DNA from: UMGS1696 sp045643285 | GTDB taxonomy: Bacteria > Bacillota > Clostridia > Oscillospirales > CAG-272 | Direction of reading: 5' to 3' | Length of the DNA: 64,000 nucleotides | Assembly: GCA_045643285.1 (NCBI GenBank) | Contig: JAZUKN010000058.1 | Location: 82,264-146,263 of the forward strand | Shown: one piece after another, positions 33,313-40,642 of the stretch | Layout of the letters: every line of letters starts with the position of its first letter | How positions within the stretch are numbered: the stretch's first letter is position 1 | Program-made: the position numbers and the translations under genes | Notes under the pieces: model-generated | What the model saw: the letters and a program-made list of their open reading frames with translations, nothing else | Told to the model about the DNA's origin: nothing | Databases searched by the model: none

Positions 33313-33935
33313 TCTTGCGCGGAGCGCAAAACTTGCACGAAGTGCAAACTTCACACGCCGGATGCGTACTTCTCTGACGAAGTCAACTTCACTTGCGCGG
33401 CGCGCATACTTCGTTTTTCTTTAACTTGCACAAATTCTACGGCTACAAACCGCACGAACGCCTCAAAAAGCCTCCCTTGTGTAAAGGGAGGTGTCACGAC
33501 TTGTCGTGACGGAAGGATTGTTGTAAAGAAGAAAACACTTCGTGTTTTCAAATTATTCTTTTTGTCCTGCTTGTTTACAAGCGGTTCGTTTACGAACGGT
33601 CGGACAGGCGCATATTCATCCAAACCGCACGTTTGGCATCGGTTTTTCCACTGCGCGTGGGGCGCACAAGAGCGTACCGCGACGCTCTTGTGAATCACCG
33701 CGCTTAGGGGGAAGGTCGCTTCGCTCTATTCCCCCTAAGAACCCCCTTGTTACAAAGCGACTGCGACGTTATCGAGGATTTAACCCGTGAGGATACAGCG
33801 CGCTGCCGCTCATACGTTCGTGTATACAAGACTTTCGTGCAGTGAATTATCGCTTTTTTCTTGATTTCCCCTTTGTTACAAAGCAACTGCAAGATTTTCG
33901 TTCGCTCCGTTCAATTATTCATTATTCACTATTCA
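33313..33935. repeat. Modular palindromic repeat, long form with core and a CCTCCCTT insert (copy 8)
   Basis: Starts at the dus stop with TTGCGCGGAGCGCAA, TTGCACGAAGTGCAA, ACGCCGGATGCGT and TGCGCGGCGCGCA on ACTTCAC linkers. An inserted unit of a different repeat (CCTCCCTTGTGTAAAGGGAGG, then TCACGACTTGTCGTGA-CGGAAGGATTGTTGTAA, 33470-33525) follows. Then GAAAACACTTCGTGTTTTC, the TCCAAACC module, CAAGAGCG...CGCTCTTG and GGGGGAAGGTCG. The core CAGCGCGCTGCCGCTCAT is at about 33796-33813. The mirror arm is short. About 33905-33960 is an AT-rich run of ATTCATTATTCA-like direct repeats, also found at 47985-48025. Confidence 0.75.
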
Positions 33936-33971
33936 TCATTCATCATTCATTATCTCCGAAGGAGAATCTTT

Positions 33972-34658
33972 ATGTCTCGCGTAAACTGGAAAGGCTCTGC
34001 CTTACTTGCTCCGCTTCCGTCGGTCATGGTGACCTGCGGAACGGCTGAAAAAGCAAACATCATCACAATAGGCTGGTGCGGCGTTGTCGCCACCCGTCCG
34101 GCACGCATATACATCTCCGTCCGTCCCGAACGCCACTCGCACGCCCTTATCTCGGATTCCGGCGAATTTGTCGTCAATCTCGTTCCGTCCTCGCTCGTCG
34201 AGGTCTGCGACTACGTCGGCACTGTCACCGGTCGGATCGTCGACAAGGCGGCAAAAACCGGGCTGACTCTCATCCCGTCCGCCGAAGTATCCGCGCCGAC
34301 TATCGCCGACAGTCCGCTCTCCCTTGAGTGCCGCGTCGCCGAAGTCCTGCACGAGGGCACGCACGATATGTTCATCGCGGACGTCGTTTCCGTCTCCGTC
34401 GACGAATCGCTGATCGACGAAAGCGGTAAACTGCGGCTCGACCGCGTGAAGCTGCTCGTCTATTCGCACGGCGAATATTTCGAGCTTGGGCGAAAGCTCG
34501 GAAAGATCGGGCTTGCATACGAAAACGGCAAGAAAGGCAAGCGTGCCGTCGTAAAGAAAGACGGGGATCAAATCTCCGGCACAAAGCAGGTAAAACCGCG
34601 CACCGAAAATAAAACAGGCGCGAAAGGAGACAAACACAGTGAACGTCATCATAAATGA
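33972..34658 (+). CDS. Flavin reductase family (FMN-binding split-barrel) protein
   Basis: 228 residues from MSRVNWKGSALLAPLPSVMVTCG, preceded by AAGGAGAA. The split-barrel flavin fold shows NIITIGWCGVVATRPARIYISVRPERHSH and GEFVVNLV. Members are flavin reductases or flavoredoxin-like proteins. The last about 40 residues are a lysine/arginine-rich tail (KKGKRAVVKKDG, then KHSERHHK) outside the domain. Its end overlaps the rsmG start by 20 bases. Confidence 0.85.
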   Translation: MSRVNWKGSALLAPLPSVMVTCGTAEKANIITIGWCGVVATRPARIYISVRPERHSHALISDSGEFVVNLVPSSLVEVCDYVGTVTGRIVDKAAKTGLTLIPSAEVSAPTIADSPLSLECRVAEVLHEGTHDMFIADVVSVSVDESLIDESGKLRLDRVKLLVYSHGEYFELGRKLGKIGLAYENGKKGKRAVVKKDGDQISGTKQVKPRTENKTGAKGDKHSERHHK

Positions 34659-35436
34659 GCTTGAAAGCACGTCCGCGCTGACTTATGCGGAGTTCACGGA
34701 AATATATTCCTCCCTCGCTTCCCCCGAAACGGTAGGTTTTTCCCGTCTTTACGCCGACTTTGTTGCGCCCGACGTGACGGAAAAGCTGTATATCATCTCC
34801 GCCATGCTCATCGTGAACGCGAAGAAATTCAACCTCACGTCTATCGTTGAGCCGCGCGAGGTCATCCGCAAGCACATCATAGATTCGCTCATCCCTCTCG
34901 GGCTTCTCGCGGAACGAGGCATCACACCGCGCCGTATGATCGACGTAGGCACGGGAGCAGGCTTCCCGCTTCTTCCCATGGCGGCGGCACTGTCGCGCAT
35001 TTCTCCGTCGTCCGCGGCTATAGGGCTTGACTCGACCGGCAAAAAAATCGCGCATATCACAGAATGCGCGAAAAAATGCGGACTCGCATCCGTCTCAGGC
35101 ATACAGGGGCGTGCCGAGGAAATATCGCACGACATTCTTCGTGAAAAGAGTGACTTATCCGTCGCGCGTGCCGTTGCTGCACTGCCGGTGCTGGTCGAGC
35201 TTTGCGCGCCTCTTACGTCAGTCGGCGGACATTTTGTCGCGCTCAAATCCCACGCCGACGACGAGATCGCCGCATCGGAGAACGCCGCGCGGCTATGCGG
35301 TCTCCGTCTTTCGGAGAAAATCGACTACGTACTCCCCGGCGGCGACACGCGCACTCTCGTAATTTACGATAAAATCGCGCCCACTCCGACTCTCTATCCG
35401 CGCCGCTACGCCGAAATCACAAAAAAGCCTCTTTGA
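34639..35436 (+). CDS. rsmG: 16S rRNA (guanine527-N7)-methyltransferase
   Basis: 265 residues from GTG with GGAGAC upstream. SAM-binding motifs: KFNLTSIVEPREVIRKHIIDSL (family signature), IDVGTGAGFPLLPMA, then SVARAVAALPVLVELC. It modifies G527 of 16S rRNA; loss gives streptomycin resistance in other bacteria. In most Firmicutes it follows mnmG; here mnmG is 24 kb away, and rsmG instead precedes noc-parA-parB. A strong terminator follows. Confidence 0.93.
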   Translation: MNVIINELESTSALTYAEFTEIYSSLASPETVGFSRLYADFVAPDVTEKLYIISAMLIVNAKKFNLTSIVEPREVIRKHIIDSLIPLGLLAERGITPRRMIDVGTGAGFPLLPMAAALSRISPSSAAIGLDSTGKKIAHITECAKKCGLASVSGIQGRAEEISHDILREKSDLSVARAVAALPVLVELCAPLTSVGGHFVALKSHADDEIAASENAARLCGLRLSEKIDYVLPGGDTRTLVIYDKIAPTPTLYPRRYAEITKKPL

Positions 35437-35480
35437 CTTGTCCGTCCGCCATTCACCGACGGCAAAGCACAGGGATATAT

Positions 35481-35520
35481 AATTCCGTCCGTATTTTTAT
35501 GAATTGGACGGGATTTTTTC
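35481..35520 (+). terminator. Intrinsic terminator after rsmG
   Basis: AATTCCGTCC (35481-35490) pairs with GGACGGGATT (35506-35515), and the T-tract follows. Confidence 0.85.
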
Positions 35521-35555
35521 TTTTCCTCCGAAAAATAGTCAGTTATTTCCGTGCA

Positions 35556-35592
35556 CCGTCCGACATACTATTTCCGTCCGACATGGTATAAT
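35556..35592 (+). promoter_or_regulatory. noc promoter region with an 11-bp direct repeat
   Basis: CCGTCCGACAT occurs at 35556-35566 and 35574-35584, and TATAAT follows at 35587-35592. The second copy fills the spacer and the first overlaps the expected -35, which is otherwise poor. This looks like a regulator-dependent promoter. Confidence 0.5.
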
Positions 35593-35637
35593 CGTCTCAC
35601 CTCGGAAAACAACACAGTCAAAAAGGAGGACGTAAAA

Positions 35638-36480
35638 ATGTTTTGGGGAAAGACAAAGGAATTAAGCCGCGCGGTACGGGAGGTACCGACAGACAGGATC
35701 ACCGTTCCGGAGGGGAGGATACGCCGTATCGTCTACGACGAGGGACTTCGTGCGCTCGCCGACAGCATCAGGGAACACGGGATCATCGAGCCGCTTATCG
35801 TCCGGCGTGAAGAGGACGAGTGCGACGGGGAACGGTTTTCGCTCATCGCAGGAGAGCGGCGGCTCAAGGCGGCGGAGCTTGAGGGGATACGGTCTGTGCC
35901 GTGCGTTTCGGTGGAAGCCGGTGACATTGACGCCGCCGTCATTGCGATCATCGAAAACTTACACAGGGAAGACCTCAATATGTTCGAGGAGGCGGCGGCT
36001 ATCGCGTCCCTGATCAAGCTGTCGGGCATGACGCAGGACCAGTGTGCGCGCCGTCTCGCGGTCAGCCAGTCGTACATAGCGAACAAGCTCCGTCTGCTTC
36101 GTCTCACGGAGAACGAGCGCGAGCTTATCCTTGACAGAGGACTCACGGAAAGGCACGGGCGTGCGCTTCTCAGGCTCACCCCGGGAAATGAGCGCATGGC
36201 GGTACTTCGGATAATGATAGACCGCGAGATGAACGTTGCGGCGGCGGAAGATTATGTTGAATCGCTGATCTGCGCGCAGTCCCGTGCCGCGGAGATACGC
36301 CGTCAGCCGGACAGGAGCGAGCAGAAACAGCGGCTCATCTTAAAGGACATCCGCATTTTCTACAACTCTATCGACCACGCCGTCGACATCATCAAAAAAA
36401 GCGGCATCGCCGTTTCGTCCTCGCGCGAGGAGACGCCGGACGGAACGCTCATCTCGATCCTGCTCCCGAAATCGTCATAA
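35638..36480 (+). CDS. noc: Noc/ParB-like nucleoid occlusion protein
   Basis: 280 residues from the ATG preceded by AAAGGAGG. ParB-family domains: CTP-binding N-terminal motif with LADSIREHGIIEPLIVR and AGERRLKAAELEGI, IIENLHREDLN, then helix-turn-helix SGMTQDQCARRLAVSQSYIANKLRLL and a C-terminal dimerisation part. Noc-type paralogues block division over the nucleoid. The order noc-parA-parB supports Noc, but sequence alone cannot separate Noc from a second ParB. Noc would bind its own NBS sites, not parS. Confidence 0.85.
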   Translation: MFWGKTKELSRAVREVPTDRITVPEGRIRRIVYDEGLRALADSIREHGIIEPLIVRREEDECDGERFSLIAGERRLKAAELEGIRSVPCVSVEAGDIDAAVIAIIENLHREDLNMFEEAAAIASLIKLSGMTQDQCARRLAVSQSYIANKLRLLRLTENERELILDRGLTERHGRALLRLTPGNERMAVLRIMIDREMNVAAAEDYVESLICAQSRAAEIRRQPDRSEQKQRLILKDIRIFYNSIDHAVDIIKKSGIAVSSSREETPDGTLISILLPKSS

Positions 36481-36514
36481 TAGCGAAAAAACGGCGGCTC
36501 GTGCCGCTTTTCAC

Positions 36515-36543
36515 TTGACTTTTTCCGCGTTTTCCGATATAAT
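36515..36543 (+). promoter_or_regulatory. Promoter of parA-parB
   Basis: TTGACT (36515-36520), 17-base spacer, TATAAT (36538-36543). A weak hairpin (GCGGC/GCCGC, about 36492-36510) just upstream may terminate noc transcription. Confidence 0.8.
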
Positions 36544-36583
36544 ATAGTGAAGTTTTATGTATATTCACATGGGAGCGCGAAAA

Positions 36584-37357
36584 ATGTCAAAGCCGTATGT
36601 AATTGCTTTTGCCAATCAGAAAGGCGGAGTCGGAAAGACAACGTCGTGCGTCAATATTGCAAGCTCTGCCGCGTCGCGCGGTCTGAAGGTCTTGCTTATC
36701 GACTCCGATCCGCAGGGCAACTCGACAAGCGGCGTCGGTATATCGAAAAAGAACATCTCGAAGACGACGTACGACGTTCTCATCGGAAATGCCACCCCCG
36801 AAGAAGCTATCATAAAAACGGACTATGAAGGGCTGTCGCTCCTGCCGTCTACTATCTCTCTCGCAGGCGCGGAATTCGATCTCATCGACGTAGAGCACCG
36901 CGAAAAACGGCTCTCGGATTTCAGTGAAAAATGCGTCGGCTATGACCTCGTCGTTATCGACTGTCCGCCGTCCCTGTCCCTCCTCACGCTCAACGCGCTG
37001 TCCGCCGCCGACGGTGTTATCATCCCGATGCAGTGCGAATACTACGCGCTCGAAGGACTAACTCAACTCATGCTGTCCATCCGCCGCGTGAAGGAGCTTT
37101 ACAACAAGCGGCTGACCGTCCTCGGAATCCTCATCACGATGTTCAACGGACGGCTCAATCTCTCTGCCGCCGTCCTCGGAGAAATAAAGAAATATTACTC
37201 GGACAAGCTGTTCAAAACTGCGATACCGCGTTCTGTCAAGCTCTCGGAAGCTCCGTCGTTCGGCGAACCTATCAACTACCACGACAAATATTCCAAGGCG
37301 TGCGAGGCGTACGACAGCGTAACGGCTGAGATCCTCGGGCGGATCGGACTGAAATAA
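36584..37357 (+). CDS. parA: Chromosome partitioning ATPase ParA (Soj)
   Basis: 257 residues from MSKPYVIAFANQKGG. Deviant Walker A KGGVGKTTSCVN, Walker A' LLIDSDPQGN, and Walker B VVIDCPPSLSLLT. ATP-dependent DNA binding that moves ParB-parS complexes and regulates DnaA. The ATG at 36584 has GGGAG eight bases upstream and is preferred over an upstream in-frame ATG. It is followed by a parS site and parB. Confidence 0.95.
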   Translation: MSKPYVIAFANQKGGVGKTTSCVNIASSAASRGLKVLLIDSDPQGNSTSGVGISKKNISKTTYDVLIGNATPEEAIIKTDYEGLSLLPSTISLAGAEFDLIDVEHREKRLSDFSEKCVGYDLVVIDCPPSLSLLTLNALSAADGVIIPMQCEYYALEGLTQLMLSIRRVKELYNKRLTVLGILITMFNGRLNLSAAVLGEIKKYYSDKLFKTAIPRSVKLSEAPSFGEPINYHDKYSKACEAYDSVTAEILGRIGLK

Positions 37358-37364
37358 GAAAAAC

Positions 37365-37380
37365 TGTTTCACGTGAAACA
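37365..37380. promoter_or_regulatory. parS site 1
   Basis: TGTTTCACGTGAAACA, a perfect match to the parS consensus, in the parA-parB gap. Confidence 0.95.
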
Positions 37381-37418
37381 ATTCAACGTGTACACTCTAT
37401 AAAAAACGGAGATATGAT

Positions 37419-38330
37419 ATGGCAAAATCAAAAGCTCTCGGTCGGGGACTTGACGCGATCTTCCTCGACAATTCCGTAAGCATCGGCGACGAAAACGAAA
37501 AAAGCTCGATGAAAATGCGCCTGCCGCTCTCGTCGGTCGACACGAATCCCGATCAGCCGAGAAAGACGTTTGACGCAGAAGCTCTCGCGTCCCTGTCGGA
37601 TTCTATCGCCGCGCACGGACTACTGCAGCCTATCCTCGTCCGTCCCGTCGGCGAAAGATACGAGATAGTCGCAGGCGAGCGCCGTTTCCGCGCGTCCAAA
37701 ATGGCAGGACTGACCGAGATCCCGGCTATGGTCATCAACGCCGACAACAAGAAAGCCGCCGAACTTGCGATAATCGAGAACATCCAGCGCGAAAGCCTCA
37801 ATCCGTATGAGGAAGCAGAGGCGTACTCCTCGCTGATGGACGATTATTCGATGACGCAGGAGGAAGTCTCCGAGCGGATCGGCAAGTCGCGCAGTGCCGT
37901 CGCAAACTCGCTCCGTCTCCTTGATCTGCCTGACGCAGTCGCAAAAATGCTCGTCGACGGAAAGCTCACCGCCGGTCACTGCCGCGCACTTCTCGGACTC
38001 GTCGACAAGTCGGGTTTCCCGCTGACCGCCGAATATGTCGCCGAAAAAGGTTTGTCCGTCCGCGATACCGAAGCGCTTGTGAGACGCGAGAACCGCGAAT
38101 TTGCCGCGCGTGTAGCCGCAGAAAACGCACCGATCGAGCCTGTCCGCGTCAAGGTCGACTACGCGAGCGCGCTTGAAAACCGCTTTACTAAGCTCACGGG
38201 CAGACAGTGCAAGATCACCGCAACAAAGAAAAAGAAAACGTTCACCGTCGAATTCCGCGACAGCGAAGACCTCGAAGCTATCATAAAACTGCTCGCAGGT
38301 GACGACGCGCTGAACGATTTCACCGTATAA
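37419..38330 (+). CDS. parB: Chromosome partitioning protein ParB (Spo0J)
   Basis: 303 residues. The N-terminal CTPase domain has LSDSIAAHGLLQPILVRP and VAGERRFRASKMAGL, then IIENIQRESLNPYEEAEAY. Central HTH: DYSMTQEEVSERIGKSRSAVANSLRLL. The C-terminal segment dimerises. It loads on parS and slides, recruiting SMC. GGAGA precedes the ATG. Four parS sites in this window would be its targets. Confidence 0.95.
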   Translation: MAKSKALGRGLDAIFLDNSVSIGDENEKSSMKMRLPLSSVDTNPDQPRKTFDAEALASLSDSIAAHGLLQPILVRPVGERYEIVAGERRFRASKMAGLTEIPAMVINADNKKAAELAIIENIQRESLNPYEEAEAYSSLMDDYSMTQEEVSERIGKSRSAVANSLRLLDLPDAVAKMLVDGKLTAGHCRALLGLVDKSGFPLTAEYVAEKGLSVRDTEALVRRENREFAARVAAENAPIEPVRVKVDYASALENRFTKLTGRQCKITATKKKKTFTVEFRDSEDLEAIIKLLAGDDALNDFTV

Positions 38331-38347
38331 CCGGAGAAAAACATACA

Positions 38348-38806
38348 ATGGATCTCTTTTTCGAAAAAATCTTTGATTTTCATTTTGACGGAGGCGTTCC
38401 GTCCCTGCCGCTCGTCGTCTGGGCGGTCTACGTCGGCGTGATGATCGCCGTACTGCTCGCGCTGATTTCGCGTGTTACATCACACCGCGTCGTCTATGCG
38501 CTTCTTTCCGCTAAAGCCGACACACGCGACAGTGCAAAACAGCCGTCCGAGCTTGGCTTCGGCAAGAATCTCGTTTACAGGTACATCCTGCGCAAGTCCT
38601 CGCCGCTGCGGAAATATGTCAAGTTCTGCGAGAACGGACTGTACCTGTCCGAAGAAAAACGCATCGGTGCGGAGCTTCGCTTCTCACGGGAAAAGCACCC
38701 GATCATGACGTTCGTCTTCGCGGCAGTGCTGTTCTTCGTCGCAGGATGCCTCATCATCGTATTCCTGCCGCAGATCATCGACGCTTACAAATCAGCCTGG
38801 CAATAA
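38348..38806 (+). CDS. Two-helix membrane protein of unknown function
   Basis: 152 residues. Membrane helices at about 23-43 (VWAVYVGVMIAVLLALI) and about 120-140 (FVFAAVLFFVAGCLIIVFL). Between them is a soluble loop of about 70 residues containing YRYILRKSSPLRKYVKFCENGLYLSEEKRIGAELRF. Seventeen bases after parB and 35 before the MORN gene, probably one operon. I recognise the type as a conserved gene next to parB in Clostridia but know no function. Confidence 0.6.
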   Translation: MDLFFEKIFDFHFDGGVPSLPLVVWAVYVGVMIAVLLALISRVTSHRVVYALLSAKADTRDSAKQPSELGFGKNLVYRYILRKSSPLRKYVKFCENGLYLSEEKRIGAELRFSREKHPIMTFVFAAVLFFVAGCLIIVFLPQIIDAYKSAWQ

Positions 38807-38841
38807 TTTTCCGCTCCTGCGGATATAACGGAGATACAATT

Positions 38842-39723
38842 ATGGCAAAAAACAACTACACACCGAAAAAAAGACGCTCCCTTGCGTCGATCCTCATCAC
38901 GATCTTCATAATCGCCGTGCTCGTGCTCGCGCTCGTGGTATTCCTGCTCTATATGTCCGGCGTGAGATACTTAAAGTATGACTTATCCGACGGCAGACAG
39001 ATCAAATTCCTCGGTCAGGTCGACGACGAAGGCACTCCCGTCAAGGGAAAGATCATCTATTCCGACAACATCTCGGCGGACGTGAATCTGAACGACGACA
39101 GCCGCGAGACGGTCTACTCGAACGGTGACGTTTACACGGGCGGCTTCAGGAATCTGATGAAAGACGGAGAAGGCACGCTCAGATATTCGGGCGGCGACGT
39201 TTACACGGGTTCGTTCTCCGGAGACTTGCTGAACGGCGAGGGTGTATACAGCTTCGCAAACGGCGACAAGTACGAAGGTACGTTCGTGAACGGCGTAAAA
39301 ACCGGTGAGGGAACGTACACATACTCCGACGGCTCGGTCTACACGGGATCGTTTGAGAACGATATGCGAAACGGCTTCGGCGAATACGTCTATGCGTCGG
39401 GCGACAAGTACGTCGGAAACTACCTCGACGACATGAAGAACGGCTCCGGCGTCTACACCTGGGCAAACGGCGACAGCTACACGGGCGAATTCAAAGGCGA
39501 CTGCCGCGAGGGACAGGGAACATACGTCTGGGAATCGGGCGAGACTTACGAAGGCAGTTTTGAGGCGAACGTGATGTCGGGCTACGGCACATTCACATGG
39601 CCGAGCGGACGGACGTACACCGGTTACTTCAAAAACGGTGTGATCTCGCGTGAAGAAGAGGGCACAGAAGAAAGCACAGGCGAAGAAACCACCGCTCCCA
39701 CAGACGAAAAAGACGCTGAATAA
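38842..39723 (+). CDS. Membrane-anchored MORN-repeat protein
   Basis: 293 residues from the ATG with CGGAGA upstream. One N-terminal membrane helix (about 15-38), a short linker, then eight MORN repeats (about 92-270) with the pattern NGDVYTGGF, GGDVYTGSF, NGDKYEGTF, DGSVYTGSF, SGDKYVGNY, NGDSYTGEF, SGETYEGSF, SGRTYTGYF. An acidic Glu/Thr tail follows. MORN repeats form an extended beta sheet that can bind lipids or proteins. The position after parB suggests an envelope scaffold but does not prove it. Confidence 0.85.
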   Translation: MAKNNYTPKKRRSLASILITIFIIAVLVLALVVFLLYMSGVRYLKYDLSDGRQIKFLGQVDDEGTPVKGKIIYSDNISADVNLNDDSRETVYSNGDVYTGGFRNLMKDGEGTLRYSGGDVYTGSFSGDLLNGEGVYSFANGDKYEGTFVNGVKTGEGTYTYSDGSVYTGSFENDMRNGFGEYVYASGDKYVGNYLDDMKNGSGVYTWANGDSYTGEFKGDCREGQGTYVWESGETYEGSFEANVMSGYGTFTWPSGRTYTGYFKNGVISREEEGTEESTGEETTAPTDEKDAE

Positions 39724-39732
39724 GGAAAAAAT

Positions 39733-39767
39733 AAAATCTCACTGAGCGGTATTCAGTGAGATTTTTT
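39733..39767. terminator. Bidirectional terminator, copy A
   Basis: AAAATCTCACTGA pairs with TCAGTGAGATTTTTT around GCGGTAT. It serves the MORN gene on the plus strand and the SLOG-like gene on the minus strand. An about 38-base stretch is identical to copy B at 40540-40573. Confidence 0.88.
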
Positions 39768-39768
39768 G

Positions 39769-40202
39769 TTACAAGTACAATACATTACTTTTCTTTTCAG
39801 CGTATTCGGCAATATCACGAGCGTTACTTGCAGGATAATGAGCATAAGCAATCACAAAATCGGTGTTATCAACTGCATATCTGTTCGCACGGATTATTGC
39901 CGCTTTAGGTGGCACTTTTTCCTGCCCGTCAGGATAAACAGAACCGTCAAAAAATAATGGAATATCGACTTTTCGGACTGAAGGATGATATGGAAGTAAC
40001 ATCAAAAGCTTAATAAACGGATAATGTTGTTTTATCTCTGTTACAGCGCGTGTTGCCATTCGGTCAAAATTTCCGTAATTACCAACAATAAACTCTGTAA
40101 CATTCTCCTTCTCAATCAAAATAACAACGTTTTTCAAAACGTTTTCATAGATACTCTCCGGCGCGTCTCTGTGACCTATAAAAAAACACTTTTTTTATTC
40201 AT
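39769..40202 (-). CDS. SLOG/YpsA-like small protein requiring a frameshift
   Basis: From the ATG at 40202 (good SD AAAAGGGGTGA) the frame reads MNKKSVFL and stops at TAG. Moving to the -1 frame at the slippery T TTT TTA gives ...FFIGHRDAPESIYENV and then an open frame of about 135 residues to 39769 (FIVGNYGNFDRMA, LLMLLPYHPS, DFVIAYAHYPASNARDI). FIGHR and GNYGNFDRMA resemble SLOG nucleotide-sensor proteins of the DUF1273/YpsA type. Without the shift the first usable start is a poor TTG at 40137, which would lose the FIGHR motif. Either a programmed shift, a one-base mutation in a homopolymer, or a sequencing error. Confidence 0.6.
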
Positions 40203-40227
40203 ACGAACAATCACCCCTTTTGAATTA

Positions 40228-40286
40228 ATTATAACTCATTTGGGTTAAACTTTTCAAGAGAAACTTGTTATTATTTTCTTGAAAAG
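40228..40286. promoter_or_regulatory. Divergent promoter and operator between the SLOG-like and XRE genes
   Basis: Minus-strand promoter TTGAAA (40257-40252), 18-base spacer, TATAAT (40233-40228). A perfect inverted pair CTTTTCAAG (40250-40258) and CTTGAAAAG (40278-40286) covers this -35 and the start of the xre ribosome site, as expected for an autoregulatory operator. Confidence 0.6.
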
Positions 40287-40298
40287 GGGTGACTTTGT

Positions 40299-40541
40299 TT
40301 GACGATCGGTGAAGCAGTTCGGAAAAGAATTCTTGATTTGTGCCGCGAAAACGGGATAACGATAAACCGTCTGTCGATTCAAAGCGGCGTTACACAGTCT
40401 ACTGTAAACAACATTGTGAGCGGACGGAACAACAGCGCAACTGTTTCGACGGTGAAAAAGCTCTGCGACGGTCTCGGAATAACGATACAGGATTTCTTTG
40501 ATTCGGATGTATTTGATGATCTCGAACAAGAGATAAAATAA
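40299..40541 (+). CDS. Small XRE-family (Cro/CI) regulator
   Basis: 80 residues from TTG, with AAAAGGGGTGA eight bases upstream, the same ribosome site as the divergent gene. A single HTH domain: ILDLCRENGITINRLSIQSGVTQSTVNNIVSGRNNSATVSTVKKLCDGLG, ending ITIQDFFDSD. It probably represses the divergent SLOG-like gene and itself through the CTTTTCAAG/CTTGAAAAG sites. The pair is bracketed by duplicated terminators, suggesting insertion as a unit. Confidence 0.8.
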   Translation: MTIGEAVRKRILDLCRENGITINRLSIQSGVTQSTVNNIVSGRNNSATVSTVKKLCDGLGITIQDFFDSDVFDDLEQEIK

Positions 40542-40573
40542 AATCTCACTGAGCGGTATTCAGTGAGATTTTT
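40540..40573. terminator. Bidirectional terminator, copy B
   Basis: Same sequence as copy A (AAAATCTCACTGA / TCAGTGAGATTTTT). It lies at the xre stop codon and can also end minus-strand mnmE transcription. Confidence 0.88.
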
Positions 40574-40622
40574 GTTTGTATCTGTGTTTATTATACCTTA
40601 CCGTGTTTTTTCTCATAAATAT

Positions 40623-40638
40623 TGTTTCACGTGAAACA
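40623..40638. promoter_or_regulatory. parS site 2
   Basis: TGTTTCACGTGAAACA, perfect parS, five bases before the mnmE stop codon. Confidence 0.95.
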
Positions 40639-40642
40639 TTTT

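Noticed and set aside
39769..40137. The SLOG-like protein read only from the TTG at 40137
   Set aside because: That start has no ribosome site and loses FIGHR; the upstream ATG with a strong SD and a frameshift explains the sequence better.
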